Shown here: piece after piece, positions 20,130 to 31,726 of the stretch
Layout of the letters: each line of letters starts with the position of its first letter
How positions within the stretch are numbered: the first letter of the stretch is position 1
Source: Blattamonas nauphoetae
Lineage: Eukaryota; Preaxostyla; Oxymonadida
Length of the DNA stretch: 64,000 nt
NCBI GenBank assembly: GCA_033064195.1
Contig: JARBJD010000186.1
Span: 1 to 64,000 of the forward strand
Direction of reading: 5' to 3'
The notes under the pieces: generated by a model
Databases searched by the model: none
Seen by the model: the letters and a program-made list of their open reading frames with translations, nothing else
What the model was told of the DNA's origin: nothing
Program-made: the position numbers and the translations under genes

Positions 20130-23100
20130 ACTTCTTGTCAGCATTCAAGACATCACTTTGTGGCCTTACTGTTATCTCAACCGCGACGGAGCAACAAGTG
20201 TCATGCGAACGAGCATTTAGCTTCATACGGATATCTTGTTTTCACAAAATCTCCTGCCACCCAGGTCAGTCGATATTCCTGGCAATCTTTTTCCACACTC
20301 TGCTTCCGAGTTTTGCGGACTCCTTCCCCATCCGTCACTGTCACTATTCCCAACTGTCTCATCCTGCGTCGTCACGTCAACAGTCAACTCGAAACACTGC
20401 ATCCAGTCGAAACTGTGTCTGGGTGCACATCCTCTCCTATCTCCATCAGCTCTCATCCCACCGACCAACGTGTTCTTTTGTGGAAGATGGGGAAAGCGGA
20501 GATTGTTCAGATGGCAATCATGGCGGATCACTCAGCACAGCACTCTGGAAATCATGAAGTGGGACGAACTTCATCAACATTGGAAGTGGATCATTTGAAG
20601 TTCCGCAAACGACGATCTCGTCCAACGTTGAAGGGTTTGGAATTGAATTTCTCACGAACGCTTCCTTCTCAACAACACTTCACTCGTCTGGTTTGACTGT
20701 GTCTTGAAATGGGAATCTGACACTCGTTGGATGCTCTCTCGATGACTTTTGAGGTGGTTCATTCACTCTTCGATATGGCGCCTATGCCAACATTCATTCA
20801 GACGTGAATGGCAGTGTTCTTCATGCGATCAACACCACTGTCTCCTTCCCTCACGTGTCATTCACGAACCGCTCGTCAAAGAACGGTAGAGTAGCCAACA
20901 TTGAACTCGGAGGGTCAAGTTATTTTCATGCGTACGTCACTCTTCGAAGGAAAGACACTTACGCAGATCCCATCGTTTGGAGGTGTCTCAATGAGCAACG
21001 AATATCGAGTGGTGATCGAAGGACTGAACGATCCGACAGAAATGGAGCTCATCAACTTCTTCCTCCCCTCACCAACGATCTCAGTGAACGGGAGTCGACA
21101 GCTGCCTCTCGGAGGATACAGTGGGACAGACAACGACAAGTGCAAATGGACAGGAACCCACTGTGCGACATTGAAATATGGAGTGAGTCATCTAAAGCAG
21201 AAGTATAAGAATCATACACACTATCCGCAGACGATCACGTTTGTGTGGAACATGACGTACACTGAGAAGGACATTGAAATTGCAGATCAAGACGTCACTG
21301 TGAAAGGAACGACAGCGGCGAAGAAAGAGGCGGCAGATGTACTCCGCTCGATTGTTGATGTGGACTCGTCGATTGCAGAAGGAGCGAGTCTGTTCACGAT
21401 CAAAGAAGAAGCTCGCCTGGCTGTGAACAATTTGGTCATCCTCTTCTCAAATCGACTCGTCAGCCAATCACCATCGTGGATTACACGTTTAACCAGACGA
21501 AAGACTCGACTGCAAGCAACACTCTCCGCTCCTCTCATTTCGTGCTCGTCGGACACATCGTCTCTCTTCATTTCTTCCGCAACTTTCCATTCATTCTCTG
21601 TGACAAATCACACGCTGGTGGAGATCAGGAGCGAACACCCAACTTCCATTCTCTCCACCTCGTTCTCAGATTGTGTCCGAACTGACCCAGATCAACCCAA
21701 GCTGATTCTTGTGACATCCTCGTCTCTCTCATCCATCTTGTCGGGAACACTCTGGGAAGGCTCCTTCTCTCCCGACCAGCCACTCCTCGACTTTGTTGGG
21801 CGGGACAGTTCGCTGATGTCGAATGAGAAATGGTTCGAAACATCACTGATGTACCATCTCCTTGCCCCAACAGTGAAAATTGTGGCGGGAGAAACAGGAA
21901 AGAAAGAACAAAGTGAACACCCGAAATGTGGATCTGATCGACTTCGATGTTCGTCACTGGAACCTGCAGTGGCTTCTGCTCTCTCTCACGCACTCCTGAA
22001 TTCAATTGAGGTCGCAGGAACAACGGCACTTTCCTCCTCTCTTGTTGTCTCCTCATCAGCCTCAATCTCGTCTCCTTCAACGAAGTAGGTCATCGTCCAG
22101 TCTGGAGTTGGATCCATCACAATGAATGGCGCCAGCCAGACACTCTCTTTCGACTCGCTTCTCTTCCACCTTTCTCCAAGCAGTGCAGTTCTAACATTCT
22201 TCATCGTCTCCACTGGAACCCTATCCCTGACATCGTGTGATGTCGGCTCAGACACTCTGACTAAGCTGAATGACCATACAATCTCATCGGTTCACGTTTC
22301 AAACGATCCCTCTCTTGGCACTGTCATCCATCTCTCGCTCGGCACGACATTCTCATCCACAATAGACACTCTATTCGACGAGATCGCGTCAAATGGAACA
22401 GGCTCGCTCATCTTTGTTGAGGCATCTGATCTCGATTCAACATCCAAACAAGCACCATTCGCTCTTCTTAAAAGTTCTATCGAGCCTCCACAGGGACGGT
22501 TGTTCACAGAAGCCGAGAAGGACGAGTTTGTTGGGCAGGTCGGAACTGACTCTCCAGAAAGCATGTTCTCCTTCGGGTTTCCTCACACGATTCAAGAGAC
22601 CACGCTGTCTGTCCACGGAGAGGGAGAGGATCATGCCAATTGTGGACTCACTCAGCTTCCTTGTGAGACGTTGGACAAAGGATTCTCGTCTCTCAAGCGA
22701 ACAGAATCAACATTACTCGTCGGAGGTTCAACCAGCCTTGCAAAACCGCATTCGACTTCTTTTACCGAGCAGACCATCAAATCGAAGAGCGGGATCGCAA
22801 CAATCACCACGGCCTCGTCTGCCTCTTTTTCTGTTTTGGTCGATCACACACTCCATCTGACCAGTCTCGCTATCCTCTTCGGAACCGACCAAAGATCAAC
22901 TTCCTTCATTTCTATCTCTACTGGTTCACTGTCGATCGAGTCGTGTTCATTTAGATCAGCTGCAACTGCTTCCACTCTGAACGACGCTCTGTTCAACATC
23001 GTCGGAAGCATGACCATCAAATCCTCCATTAAGACGAGAATCAGCACCTCATCGTCAACTGGGCTTTTCTCCATTGATCTGTCTGGCACTCATTCCCTCT

Positions 23101-23480
23101 CCGTCATATCAACCTCCCTCGTTTCATACACGGCATCAGCTGCTCCTCTCGTCTCCCTCACACTCTCCAACAACACCGAACTGACCGATTGGAAATTCAA
23201 CCTGAGTGGTCTCTCGTTCCCTGCCGCCTCGTCGAATGTTGTTCCGAGAGGGCTCTGATCTTTGTGTCTGGAACATCCTTCGCGACACAAATCGTACACT
23301 CTCGTTTCCCGTCTGTGGACTCGTCGACCGATCCAGAAGCGTTTCGGGGAATGATCCTTCGACTGAAGTGTCCTCATCGCTGCTTGAGTATCTAATTGCA
23401 ACAGGACGAGAGATTGATGTGGATGGGGAGAATGGGAAAGACATTGCACACTGTGGTCCCAATGGGGTGAGTGACTCTTG
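20130..23480 (+). pseudogene. Captured, broken beta-helix surface-protein gene inside E2
   Basis: Two long plus-strand frames (20901-22088 and 22122-23258) are in the same register and separated by one in-frame TAG; the reading continues coherently across it. Upstream (20130-20900) and downstream (after 23258) coding sense continues in other frames, so there are several breaks in all. The protein has at least three modules that begin with a cysteine motif of the type CG-x4-PC-x-TL-x2-A (KCKWTGTHCATL, KCGSDRLRCSSL, NCGLTQLPCETL), followed by Ser/Thr-rich strands like those of right-handed beta-helix repeats. S5 at the end of the window has the same module (ACGDSSRPCSTM). It lacks a start, a signal peptide and a membrane segment, so it is a fragment. 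The edges are approximate. Confidence 0.75.
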
Positions 23481-23704
23481 AGGATGGAAGATCTGGAAGA
23501 ATGAGAAAGAAACGATGTCGATCGTCACAGCCGAAGATGTCTCCACTCCAGGGTCACTTGCGGGTGTGATGACATTGGTTGAGTTGGGTCGAGCTGAATA
23601 GCAGGCGTTCCTGACCTCATTCGAAGGGCTTCAACATATCAAGATCGATCTACCCATCTTCTCATTTCATTTTATCAACTAAAACGAATCATGTCAATTT
23701 AAGT

Positions 23705-23947
23705 CTTATGTTTGTTAAAGAAGTTGAAGGAAACAAAATATGAAGTGAATAATCTCTAATTTATCCTCTTTTCCAGAACGAGGGATGATCTAACCCATGA
23801 ATTGGACACTCAACCAGTATTTCTTGTTTTTCTCTGGATGGAGGCCTTCTTTAACTCTATCACTTCACACAGTTCATACACACCACATTCTCTATAGTCT
23901 CAGAGAAAAGCACCAATTGGTGACAAGACACCGATTGGTGACACCAC
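23705..23947 (-). repeat. Right TIR of E2
   Basis: Inverted copy of 19524-19766, ending GGTGACACCAC before the TA target. Confidence 0.92.
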
Positions 23948-23949
23948 TA

Positions 23950-25351
23950 TTAGAATTTTTTTCGATTTTTTTCGAAGTGGTTCTCAAGTTGGATTCACTG
24001 TGTTCGAGTTCAAAAGTGAAAAAACATCGAAAAAAGTGACAACATTTTTGGATTATGACAAAAAGTTGCTTCAAAATTGACGCTTAAAATGAGGTCGAAA
24101 TATTGGACATATTTTTGGAATTTAGGTCAAATATTGGCATCATTGAAATGTCCCAAATTCCTTTTAATACAAGATTTAGAAATGGTCAATCGGAATTGAC
24201 TTTTCGTTTCTGATTTCAACGACTATTTCAATCTGGTTCCCAAATCGTCTACTATACTACCGATGAGTGAAATTTTGGATGAAAACACGGTTTTCAAATG
24301 AAACTGCATAAATATTGCAAGTACATCCTGAGATGTGCCAAACTTTCAGTTCCTGCTCTAGAGTGTCTCCCTACGAAGGTACTGAAGTTGTTCCGGCATG
24401 GGTTCGGAACGTATGGCAAAGTTCGGATGGTATGTCTTTTGTGTTTTTCAAGCTGCGTAGAAGAGTCCAAAATGCAGTTATACCACTATTGAGTGAACAA
24501 GGCCCCTATACATTAAATGATGGAATTTCAACATACATTGATTTATACTCAGAGGAGAAATAGACAAACCAGACCCTTTCAAGTTTGTCTATTTTTTGTA
24601 TCTATGATTCGATGTTGACCACAAACATAAAGATATCACATCTAAATGATCCATAAAAGAAGAATCTGGATGAAATGAATGGATATCTTGGTGAGGAAGA
24701 AAAAATTGTGGCATATTTGCGGAGAGTGATGATCTGACTTTTATCTCTCATTTCAGTTGCTATTCTAAAAAATTGTCGGATTCATCAAATTTATTGGAGT
24801 TTGGAGTCGATTCTCAATGGGCTAGGGCTGTCAATACGCGAAATGCATAAAACAACTGATGAACTGTCGGACGGTCTTTGTCAGACTGATAAGAAATGTC
24901 AGAAAGAAAGAAAATACCACAGAGAGCATCTGAACAAGGAGTTGATTGAATCTTTATCGTGGTGGATCGATTCGAAGGGAAATGAACTGATCATGACAAG
25001 GAAGAAGCCGTTTAGACACTAAACTGGCTCGAGGGTGACGCTGAGCTTGAGAATTTGGTCAGTCTTGTCGAAGACGAATGTGAGTGAGATGATGGACGAT
25101 TGTGAAATCATGCAAAGAAGAATGAGAACAAGTCGAGAACATACAAGTTGAGCCTCAAGATGGGAGACCATTTTCATGAGAATGAACCACAATCGAGATG
25201 CAGAATGTACTAAAATCGTGGAAGAACGCAATGACCGTTCGGATCAGGCATGATTCCATTCCATCACTTGAATCGTTCTCCTCTTGTTCCCCCATTTCTC
25301 TCCTGTCTCTCTCTCTCTTCAGAAGAGCTCTTTCTCACGTGAAACAACGAA
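23950..25351. other. Host stretch between E2 and E3, no convincing gene
   Basis: AT-rich sequence with short open frames at 24315-24563 and 24801-25022. The second encodes 73 charged residues but has no recognised motif and no obvious continuation. Possibly relics of an older gene or element. Confidence 0.4.
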
Positions 25352-25353
25352 TA

Positions 25354-25393
25354 ACATCCGCACGAAACCCGAAATTCGCACGGAACCCGAAAT
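25354..25393 (+). repeat. Left TIR of E3
   Basis: About 40 bp, two tandem copies of a motif containing ACCCGAAAT; matches the reverse complement of 27334-27373 with a few differences. Confidence 0.85.
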
Positions 25394-25578
25394 TGCCAGT
25401 GTTCTTTCAATGGAGATTCGATTGTCCAAACTTAATATTTTGCTCCCTACAGGTCAAATATCATTTTCGTTTTTGTTCAGATGTTAAGCATTTCCTTTTC
25501 CGAATGGTGTCGTTTGCTTTGAATTCTAAAATCAAGTTCGATATGAAGTTGTTTCATTTTGAAAAAGTTGTGGTTCAG

Positions 25579-27168
25579 ATGTCGGACCCTTTTCTCAGTC
25601 CATCCAACATTCATCGCATATTGGCCACAGCAGACGTTAGAGCCCTCCATAATCCAGCAGAAAAAGCAGTGTATATCGTATCAACAGAACATGTCGTCCA
25701 AAAAACCCTCGCTCAAGAAATTGGAATCAGTGAAGCTGCCATTTCCCGTGGAAAATCTTCATTGGATAAAGGACGTGATGTGGGCATTAATGGACATCCA
25801 CCAAAGCTGAATCGTCACCAATCGCGGGAATTAGAGAATCGGATTACTCACCATCTCGCTCATGGTGGCGACGACAGAAAGCCAGTAGTCCTTGGGATTG
25901 TATGTCTGATTTTCATTTCTATGGTTCAGGCTAATAAATACTACGAAGAGATCGAACCAGAAGAACAGCAAACGAATCCCCTCAACAGACAATGGCTCGA
26001 CAGATGGTTGACAAAGTCCTCCTGTTTCCATGGATCAACACCAACCATACTTGAAAAGGCCAGAATCGACGCCAGTACCGAGAGTAACATGTGTGCCTGG
26101 ATGGAACTTCTGACTGAAACGGTGACGAAGTATCAAATCAAACCTGAATTTTTGTTCAACTTTGACGAAACGTCACTAAGAATCAACGTGGATGACAAAA
26201 CGATTCGAGTGCATCCGAAAACTGAGCCGCCACCAATGATTTCCGATGTTGCCCGCGTTGCAAACGCATCCCTTCTCGTGACCGTGTGCGCTGATGGATC
26301 GTCCATCACACCGCAACTCCTCTGGCCAACGAAAAGTCCTGTGGCCGAGTTTTCAAATTTAAAAACATTCAACATTGATTGTGCATATCAGGGCGTCGGA
26401 TGGTCAAACGGGTCCATCTTCGAAGGATACATGAAAAACATTGTTTTTCCAGCGATCGCCTCCAAAAGAACGAAAAAAACTAAAAATGAAATAGCACTTC
26501 TCCTCCTAGACGGCCATGCCTCTCATAACAATCCTGACGTTCTTCAAATTGCAGATGAATGCCGAATCATGGTGATGGGTCTTCCACCTCACACCACCCA
26601 TCTGACCCAACCTCTCGATAGGTGGGTCTTCGCAAGACTGAAAAACTCGCTCAGAGCAGAATTCTGCCCTCCTTCTTCTCAATCAATCCTAGCTTATCGC
26701 ACAGAATTAGCACGGGTCCTCCCGATCGCCATCTCAAACGCTTTTCATCCGCCAACGATATTAGCATCGTTTCGTGCAGCGGGTGTGCATCCACTATGTT
26801 TATCAACACTTTTGCACGCTCTGTCGAAAACTAGGAAATCAAAGATCTCTGATCTCTCGATCCTGATCAAGGAAAAACAAGACCGGCTCTCCCCTCCCGA
26901 ATCACCTGCGGCACCATCGCAACCATCCTCAATTGGGCGAATATACACAACTCAACAATCACTTCCAAAGGCAGCCAATTCTCCAACTATAGACCAATAT
27001 TTTCGTCCTCGATCTTTCGTCACGTCACAATTTCGACCACAGAAAACAAAACGACAAACAGCAGGATCAGATCCTATTCAATCACAAAAAACAGATGAAT
27101 TAACCCAGTTAGACCGCTTGAGACATGAGTACCGAGTGGGGAATGTGAGAGTTCTTAGAGATGATTGA
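25579..27168 (+). CDS. Pogo-like DDE transposase of E3
   Basis: The frame is open from before the TIR, so the start must be internal; the ATG at 25579 (MSDPFLSP) is chosen because the family-like sequence begins there, and ATG 25504 is an alternative. The N-terminus has a helix-turn-helix-like region (LAQEIGISEAAISRGK). The catalytic core shows NFDETSLR (D196), LDGHASHN (D311) and PLDRW (D347), the last two 35 residues apart. The C-terminus is Pro/Gln/Ser-rich with an IDQYFRPR motif. The product is 529 residues, or 519 if the 30-nt segment at 25900-25929 is spliced out. It is related to the E1 transposase in core motifs but lacks the decapeptide tract. Confidence 0.87.
   Translation: MSDPFLSPSNIHRILATADVRALHNPAEKAVYIVSTEHVVQKTLAQEIGISEAAISRGKSSLDKGRDVGINGHPPKLNRHQSRELENRITHHLAHGGDDRKPVVLGIVCLIFISMVQANKYYEEIEPEEQQTNPLNRQWLDRWLTKSSCFHGSTPTILEKARIDASTESNMCAWMELLTETVTKYQIKPEFLFNFDETSLRINVDDKTIRVHPKTEPPPMISDVARVANASLLVTVCADGSSITPQLLWPTKSPVAEFSNLKTFNIDCAYQGVGWSNGSIFEGYMKNIVFPAIASKRTKKTKNEIALLLLDGHASHNNPDVLQIADECRIMVMGLPPHTTHLTQPLDRWVFARLKNSLRAEFCPPSSQSILAYRTELARVLPIAISNAFHPPTILASFRAAGVHPLCLSTLLHALSKTRKSKISDLSILIKEKQDRLSPPESPAAPSQPSSIGRIYTTQQSLPKAANSPTIDQYFRPRSFVTSQFRPQKTKRQTAGSDPIQSQKTDELTQLDRLRHEYRVGNVRVLRDD
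25900..25929 (+). other. Candidate 30-nt intron in the E3 transposase
   Basis: Begins GTATGT and ends GGTTCAG, phase 0. It is in frame and stop-free, so splicing is not forced, but it encodes a hydrophobic decapeptide (VCLIFISMVQ) in the middle of a charged DNA-binding region. Its removal gives a smoother fit to the family. Confidence 0.55.
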
Positions 27169-27333
27169 GAATGATTTTTCTTGTCTGATTTCACAATTAT
27201 AGCTAAATTTCAACTCTTTTCTGAATTAAATGACCCTGCTACACTTCTAGGTTTTCTGAAGAATCATCAATGTCGAAGAATAGGGTGAAATGTTCAAAGT
27301 AATTGATATGGGTGAATTCGGCCACGAGACTCG

Positions 27334-27373
27334 ATTTCGGGTAACGTGCCGATTTCGGGTTTCGTGCGGATGT
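27334..27373 (-). repeat. Right TIR of E3
   Basis: Inverted copy of the left TIR, ending CGTGCGGATGT before TA. Confidence 0.85.
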
Positions 27374-27375
27374 TA

Positions 27376-27624
27376 CGACAATCCAGATGAGGTAGATTTT
27401 GAACTGGTGGGGATGATGTTGTCATTGATCAGTTGATGGAGGAGAGGAAGCTTGATGTCAAAAGAAAGATGATGTGGAGTGACAGTTGGGTTTGCACGAA
27501 CGGTTAAGAGGTTGAAAGCGACAATGGACAAGATAAAAGCGGTTCTTGACTTGGCGAGGTGGAATGCACCAACAAGGGAAAGTCGGGAACCGAACAGCGA
27601 GAGGAAGCAAATATCGACATGCAC
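27376..27624 (-). pseudogene. Possible secreted-protein start interrupted by E3
   Basis: A minus-strand frame of 83 codons has a hydrophobic stretch (AFILSIVAFNLLTV) near residue 30 that could be a signal anchor or signal peptide if a later start is used. It runs up to the E3 insertion; joined across E3 it would stop within about 15 codons. Nothing beyond this supports a real gene. Confidence 0.25.
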
Positions 27625-27828
27625 ACCTGCTTGCTCGCCGATTTCTCGATGATAGAATGTGATTTATTGTATCGCTGAGATCTGACCCTTTTAATAATTC
27701 TCGGGTGACACTGACCGCGACTTATTGCCGGTCAGCCATGCCTACAATGCTGATGGTCGGATCGGACTGAGGAACCCACCTGCAAAGATATTCCGCTAAA
27801 TGCTCAAATGACAACAGTGCGAAATCGC

Positions 27829-27846
27829 AAAGAAAGGGTTCGATCT
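27829..27846 (+). promoter_or_regulatory. Conserved upstream motif of S1
   Basis: AAAGAAAGGGTTCGATCT ends 58 bp before the ATG at 27904. The same motif lies at the same spacing before S2 and S3. A second shared block, AGATATTCCGCTA, lies about 40 bp further upstream in S1 and S2. Confidence 0.6.
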
Positions 27847-27903
27847 ATCTCCATTCTCCTCTCACCTCACCAATCTAGTCTCGATCTCTCTCCGATCCCA
27901 GTC

Positions 27904-29618
27904 ATGATCCCCCTCTCTCTCCTTCCCTTCCTCTTTCAATCCATGTTCGCCATCACTTCCCGTACAACAAGCCCAACAAATCTCCCATCACTCCTGGACA
28001 CCATATCTAACACTCCCGACACCTTCATGAATGAAATTCACTTCACATCGATTCCAGAAGGAACATACATTGGAAACAACATCGAAATCAAAAACAAATG
28101 TCTTGAATTGTCTGGAGAACAGTCGAACAAACGAGCTTCACTGGGAGCACACATTGTCCCACAATCTGGGTTCGACAGCAACAGAAATGACGAAAGCTTC
28201 AGCATGCACAGTGGTGAGAATTGCATCTTCTCATTGGCGAACTCAACACTGTCTTTGGAATCGCTCCACTTTGCGCTCGTCGCCAATTCTGAAGAATCAA
28301 GGCAACAGAGGAACAAAGCACGTCCGGCAAGATTGGCAATTGTTTCAGACAGCATGCTGACCATCTCTGAAAGTGCAGTTAAAGTCTCGTCGGGGACAAG
28401 TGCGATTCTAATTTCGCCATCGACGTTCGAGGAATCAACAACTTCATCGTCAGTTGTGGTGAAGATGTGCTCGATCTCGAGTGAAAATGACCAGTTGCGT
28501 GGTATTGTGGAAACACCAGCATTTCCAGATCTTGGAGCATCGCGTTCAGTCTCGATTGTTGGCTGTTCGTTCAATTCGCAGGAAGTTCTCGGAACAGACG
28601 GGATTGTCCTCTCACTGACACAAGCACCTCGAAAGAATGTTGAAGACGTGGGAACGATCTCGTCATCGCTGATTGGTTGCTCGTTTGTGAACATGAGTTC
28701 GATTGGCTCTTCCCACCCGCCCCAGCTGTCACATTTGAATCAAAAGATGTTGGAATGTGTTGTATCGTTGACTAGCTCGCATTTGTCGGGATCGACGATT
28801 CGAGATGTGAACAATGGAGGCTCGCTTTTGTGCTCGAATTCCTCCTTCTCCTCCCTCCTCTCCTCCCACACCACCGACCAACTCCCAACCATCACCCACC
28901 CAAACGGAACTTCCACTCCTTTTGTTGATGATGGCACCGAATATTACTTTGATCAAGACAGCGGCGATGAATTCAGCATCGCCAACTTCTCGCACTGCCA
29001 CTTCACTGGTGCCAACTATGCTTCGGATGCTCGAGCTCTCACATTCGAATATTACCCCGGCTCCATCTCCATCGTCTCCTGCTCGTTCGCAAACCATCAT
29101 TTCACTGACATCTTTGTGGAAATGACCGCAGCGGCTGTTTTCATCATCCATCACCATTTTGAAGTCTGTCCACCACTCACACTTCGAGATTCAAACTTCA
29201 CAAATCTATCAGCAGTTCGTTCTCCAGCGGTTAATATTGATGTGAGTGTTATGGCCACGATTGTGGACTGTACTTTGGAAGAATGCGCACCTGAAGCTCG
29301 CCACTCTGAAGTTATCGGAGGACTGGATCTCTACAACTTCGATCCAAGCAGCCACACGACAATCACAAATGTCATCTTCGAATCTTGTCACGCGCATAGC
29401 TGTGGTGGGATGGACGTCGCAGTGTACGGGACAATCCATCTCTCCGACTGTCGCTTCGAAGCTTGTTCTGTGAAAGGACACTATACCGATACTTCAGGCC
29501 TCAGTTTAAGCCTCGCTGGAGAAACACCAACTCATGTCACACGACTGACTTTCACAGATTGTTGGAGTTCGAACGATGCCTTTGGAATGAATCTTCATGC
29601 CAAATGTGATGTCCTGAT
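27904..29618 (+). CDS. S1 receptor, 5' part: signal peptide and beta-helix ectodomain
   Basis: First part of a membrane receptor. The ATG at 27904 (MIPLSLLPFLFQSMFA) is chosen over the in-frame ATG at 27808 because S2 and S3 start at the matching place and it yields a signal peptide. The sequence that follows carries many N-x-S/T sites and repeats of the kind F-x-x-C-x-F-x-N-x-S, with GG-containing turns, as in right-handed beta-helix surface proteins. The frame is cut at 29618 by the hAT-like element (29619-32477) and resumes in register at 32486. Joined, S1 has 1320 residues. It should sit on the cell surface. Ligand unknown. Confidence 0.82.
29611..29618 (+). other. 8-bp target duplication of the hAT-like element (left)
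   Basis: GTCCTGAT, repeated at 32478-32485. Confidence 0.9.
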
Positions 29619-29829
29619 CAGGGTGTTCCAAACGTACCCATATTTTTGTAGATCACGATCACATTACCCAATTCTTTGAACTCACATCAAAAGAAGCTTT
29701 TTGAGAAGTACAATGACAATCGAATGATAATCTATGAAATACCGAGAAGAAAGACAAAGAGGTGGCCAACGGTAACCGAGAGAACGAGAGAGCCATTTTC
29801 ACGCTTTCCTCAGTCCATTCCGTGCCATT

Positions 29830-30880
29830 CTCAGCTTACACAAGAAATCCCTGCGACTCCCTTCTCTCCACTCACGCACTTGCAAGAAGACACATCGAGT
29901 GTCGGAGTGAAGAACGGTCCTTTCGAAAGTTTTGGTGTGCTGAAATGAACACGGCATGGTTGGGAGGGGTCGAGAGTGGTGTCTGTGTTGTCGACGAGCA
30001 GAAAAAGCTGACCAGTGATCGACTGGCTGAGTATGGCAGTGAATGTGATGGTGTCGTCTCCTGTCTTCTCCACTCCCACACTTTGCAGAGAGGCTGTGAT
30101 GGTTGGATCAGGCAGGAGGGCGCTGCTTGAGATGCCACCTTCGACGAAAAAGTATCGAGGTTTATCTGATGTGGAAACACAGTTGGTCAGTGTCGATGCG
30201 GTCACATCCTTCAAAACAGCATTCGAGCAAAGTGAACGATCCATATTGCGTGCCCGGATAAACTGCAATTCCGCCTCCATCGAAATTCGTCGGCACACTT
30301 TGGAATGAGCAGTGCGACGGTTTGAGGTCGGCATTTGCTACCGAGCTCTTCAGCCCACCACCTCTTCCATTTGAAGGAATGTCTTTGAAAGTGCAGAGGA
30401 AGAAGGACAGCGATGTTTCTTCAGGCTCCTTCTGCTGAATGTGGTGTTGGTAGGAGTGTGCTGGCTCTGTCCGCTTGGATCGAGTGAAGGACGTGTTTTG
30501 GCAGACGAGGTTTCCTCCTCGGTTGATGTCCATTCTTGCAGTGCCGGAAAGAGAATCGGCACATATGTCGAGTGACGATGACAAAAGGCGTTGGGAGAGA
30601 CGCTGCGGCGACGATTGGGGTGAGGAAAGCGAACACCATCGAGTGGTCTGCATCGCCCATTCCACCGGACACCCAGAATGGAGATGTGAGACCGTTTGAG
30701 AGGATGGTGCATGAGTGGACACGCACATACGACGAGACGAGTGAGGCTGGCCCGATGACAGTTGAGTGATGCTCGACAGCTTGCTCCCTCCACTTCCTCG
30801 ATTCTTTGTCTCCGTCACCGTCGTTTCCTCCTGGATGAGGTTCGCTTCTGTGAACATCATCATGGCTGTGTCGGCGTCTC
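29830..30880 (-). pseudogene. Captured surface-protein gene fragment inside the hAT-like element
   Basis: Overlapping minus-strand frames (30162-30863 and 29831-30334) contain family words such as GGNLVCQNTSF, FFLCTFKD and GGGIAVYPGTQ followed by CCFEGC, and a later domain with TITASLQSVGV and FTAILSQSI that resembles the domains near the membrane in S1-S4. At least one frame break is present and both ends are missing. It resembles S4 more than S1, so it was not copied from the gene it interrupts. Confidence 0.65.
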
Positions 30881-31198
30881 AATAGCTATTTCTGACTGTA
30901 AAATGATGAACAGTGGTCGAGGAAGAAGGATAATGCTTCATCGAGCGGATCAAAGAAAGGAGGTCGAGATTAGGATCTCTTCGTCCAAACAGGAGAGGAT
31001 ATCGGGAATATATCCGACTTGGTATCCGCAATAAAGTTAGCTTGAAGTGATTTTTTGAGGCATTTGGTGAGGAAGACGGCGATTCTAGCGATCGACAGGA
31101 GAGTGTTGGAGGATGAGAAGAGGAAGTCCCAGGACGATCTTTCAACTTCAATACGATCAGTACCTTCGATAGCATTGGAAAAGAAGAACAAAGATGAT

Positions 31199-31718
31199 CA
31201 GGCTTCTGATTTGATCCCAGTGATCCCAGTCGGATCTGATCCCACTAAATACCTACAATACCATTTCGTTTCTTTCATTTCAAAAAAGTCTTCTTATATA
31301 TGATATTTGAATGGAAAAAAAAGTAAAAAGGAAAATGGTCACTTCATAGATCATGAAAATGCAAACTTTGGGTGCTGCTGTTCAGTTTGTTCTACAACAA
31401 TAATTATAAAAACAAGTCGATAATGCGTTATTATGTCTTCTTTGATGGTTTTTTCTCACTGACAAAAGTCAATGAAGGGAATACATCGAAAAAAGAAGTG
31501 TTGGTGATTGTGATCGTGCGTGTTTTTGGGAAATAAGAGCTGTCTGAAATATTGAAGAGCATTATGTGAAAACAAGAAGTGAATTGAACATGATTAATGA
31601 AGTGATAATGAGAAAATCTCAAAGGAAAAGAGTTGAAATATGATCTCAGTACAAATTTAGGCACTGACATCAATTGATCCCAGTTTTACCTATTTTGATG
31701 GGACTACTCAGATGCCTG
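31199..31718. mobile_element. hAT MITE, copy A (520 bp)
   Basis: Flanked by the 8-bp duplication AAGATGAT (31191-31198, 31719-31726). Ends CAGGCTTCTGA and, inverted, CAGGCATCTGA. Nearly the same sequence lies in the opposite orientation at 47499-48019. No coding capacity. Confidence 0.9.
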
Positions 31719-31726
31719 AAGATGAT

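Larger units (their letters stand above)
19524..23947. mobile_element. E2: non-autonomous pogo-like element carrying surface-gene sequence
   Basis: 243-bp TIRs at 19524-19766 and 23705-23947 appear identical to each other and are flanked by TA (19522-19523 and 23948-23949). The outer and subterminal TIR sequences resemble those of E1 (GTGTCACCAAT, then GTATGAACTGTGTGAA and TGATAGAGTTAAA), so E2 is probably moved by an E1-type transposase. There is no transposase inside; the 3.9-kb interior is a broken copy of a large beta-helix surface-protein gene. This is the layout of a Pack-type element. Identical TIRs indicate a very recent insertion. Confidence 0.88.
25354..27373 (+). mobile_element. 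E3: compact 2.0-kb pogo-like transposon
   Basis: TA duplications at 25352-25353 and 27374-27375 bracket an element with TIRs of about 40 bp that begin ACATCCGCACGAAACCCGAA. Each TIR contains the motif GCACG-x-x-ACCCGAAAT twice, about 18 bp apart, a likely double binding site. One transposase gene fills the element. The TIR is unrelated to that of E1/E2, so it is a separate family. Short size and an open transposase suggest a complete, possibly autonomous copy. Confidence 0.88.

Noticed and set aside
20901-23258. TAG read as glutamine, since the surface sequence in E2 continues across one TAG
   Set aside because: TAG and TAA end S1, S2 and S3 at the same place, and the E2 copy has further frame breaks, so it is a pseudogene under the standard code.
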